Origin: Alphaproteobacteria bacterium
GTDB lineage: Bacteria > Pseudomonadota > Alphaproteobacteria > Rickettsiales > UBA998
Direction of reading: 5' to 3'
Assembly: GCA_021730835.1 (NCBI GenBank)
Contig: JAKFYP010000229.1
Coordinates: 1-6,302, forward strand
DNA: 6,302 bases
Shown: in pieces, positions 6,251 through 6,302 of the stretch
Layout of the letters: every line of letters starts with the position of its first letter
How positions within the stretch are numbered: position 1 is the first letter of the stretch
The notes under the pieces: model-generated
The model's input: the letters and a program-made list of their open reading frames with translations, nothing else
Database searches by the model: none
Told to the model about the DNA's origin: nothing
Position numbers and translations under genes: made by a program

Positions 6251-6302
6251 ATGACACTGAAACCTTTTATCATTGGGCTGGAGGGGTTGACCCTGAGCGA
6301 AG
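6251..6302 (+). CDS. nagZ: Beta-N-acetylhexosaminidase NagZ, N-terminal fragment (continues past window)
   Basis: Only 17 codons are present (MTLKPFIIGLEGLTLSE). They match the start of NagZ, in which a beta strand is followed by GLEG/GLSG and L..EE. NagZ is a glycoside hydrolase family 3 enzyme that removes N-acetylglucosamine from recycled muropeptides in the cytoplasm. The ATG lies four bases after the SPOR gene stop with no strong RBS, so coupled translation is likely. The SPOR-then-nagZ order is common in alphaproteobacteria and supports the call, but the catalytic residues are outside the window. Confidence 0.75.
   Translation, partial: MTLKPFIIGLEGLTLSE

Overview
The window reads as an alphaproteobacterial chromosome segment. 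The evidence is a SPOR-domain protein with the PEDPGG..HQDK motif lying directly before nagZ, an alphaproteobacterial-type lone aspartate kinase, a DUF4153 membrane protein, and a GC-rich inverted-repeat element of a kind I associate with alphaproteobacterial genomes. I cannot assign an order or genus from this sequence. All intact genes are on the + strand. There is no rRNA, tRNA, CRISPR array or insertion sequence with a transposase.

Layout. Bases 2-1276 are the 3' part of thiC (HMP-phosphate synthase, thiamine biosynthesis). It is followed with almost no gap by a RimI-type GNAT acetyltransferase (1285-1743). After a short AT-rich promoter-like gap comes lysC (aspartate kinase, 1830-3071), and 5 bases later a DUF4153 polytopic membrane protein (3077-4900), so the two look co-transcribed. 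Bases 4901-5280 have no intact gene. They hold a nested inverted repeat, a minus-strand remnant of a dihydroorotase (pyrC-type) gene, and a promoter-like sequence. A SPOR-domain membrane protein (5281-6246) follows, then the first 17 codons of nagZ (6251 to the window end), which pairs two peptidoglycan-related functions.

Two things are out of the ordinary. First, the C-terminal linker of ThiC carries a 150-bp element (1018-1167) bounded by perfect 19-bp inverted repeats. Its length is exactly 50 codons, so the frame stays open and the conserved ThiC tail resumes after it. This resembles the protein-coding palindromic elements known from Rickettsia. Second, the pyrC remnant joins the family's N-terminal HxHFREPG region directly to its C-terminal DHAPH region. 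The middle of the enzyme has been lost at a point where both ends would read Ile-Ala-Thr.

The rest is ordinary housekeeping content. I did not see a defence system, secretion cluster, toxin-antitoxin pair or other new multi-gene system here.
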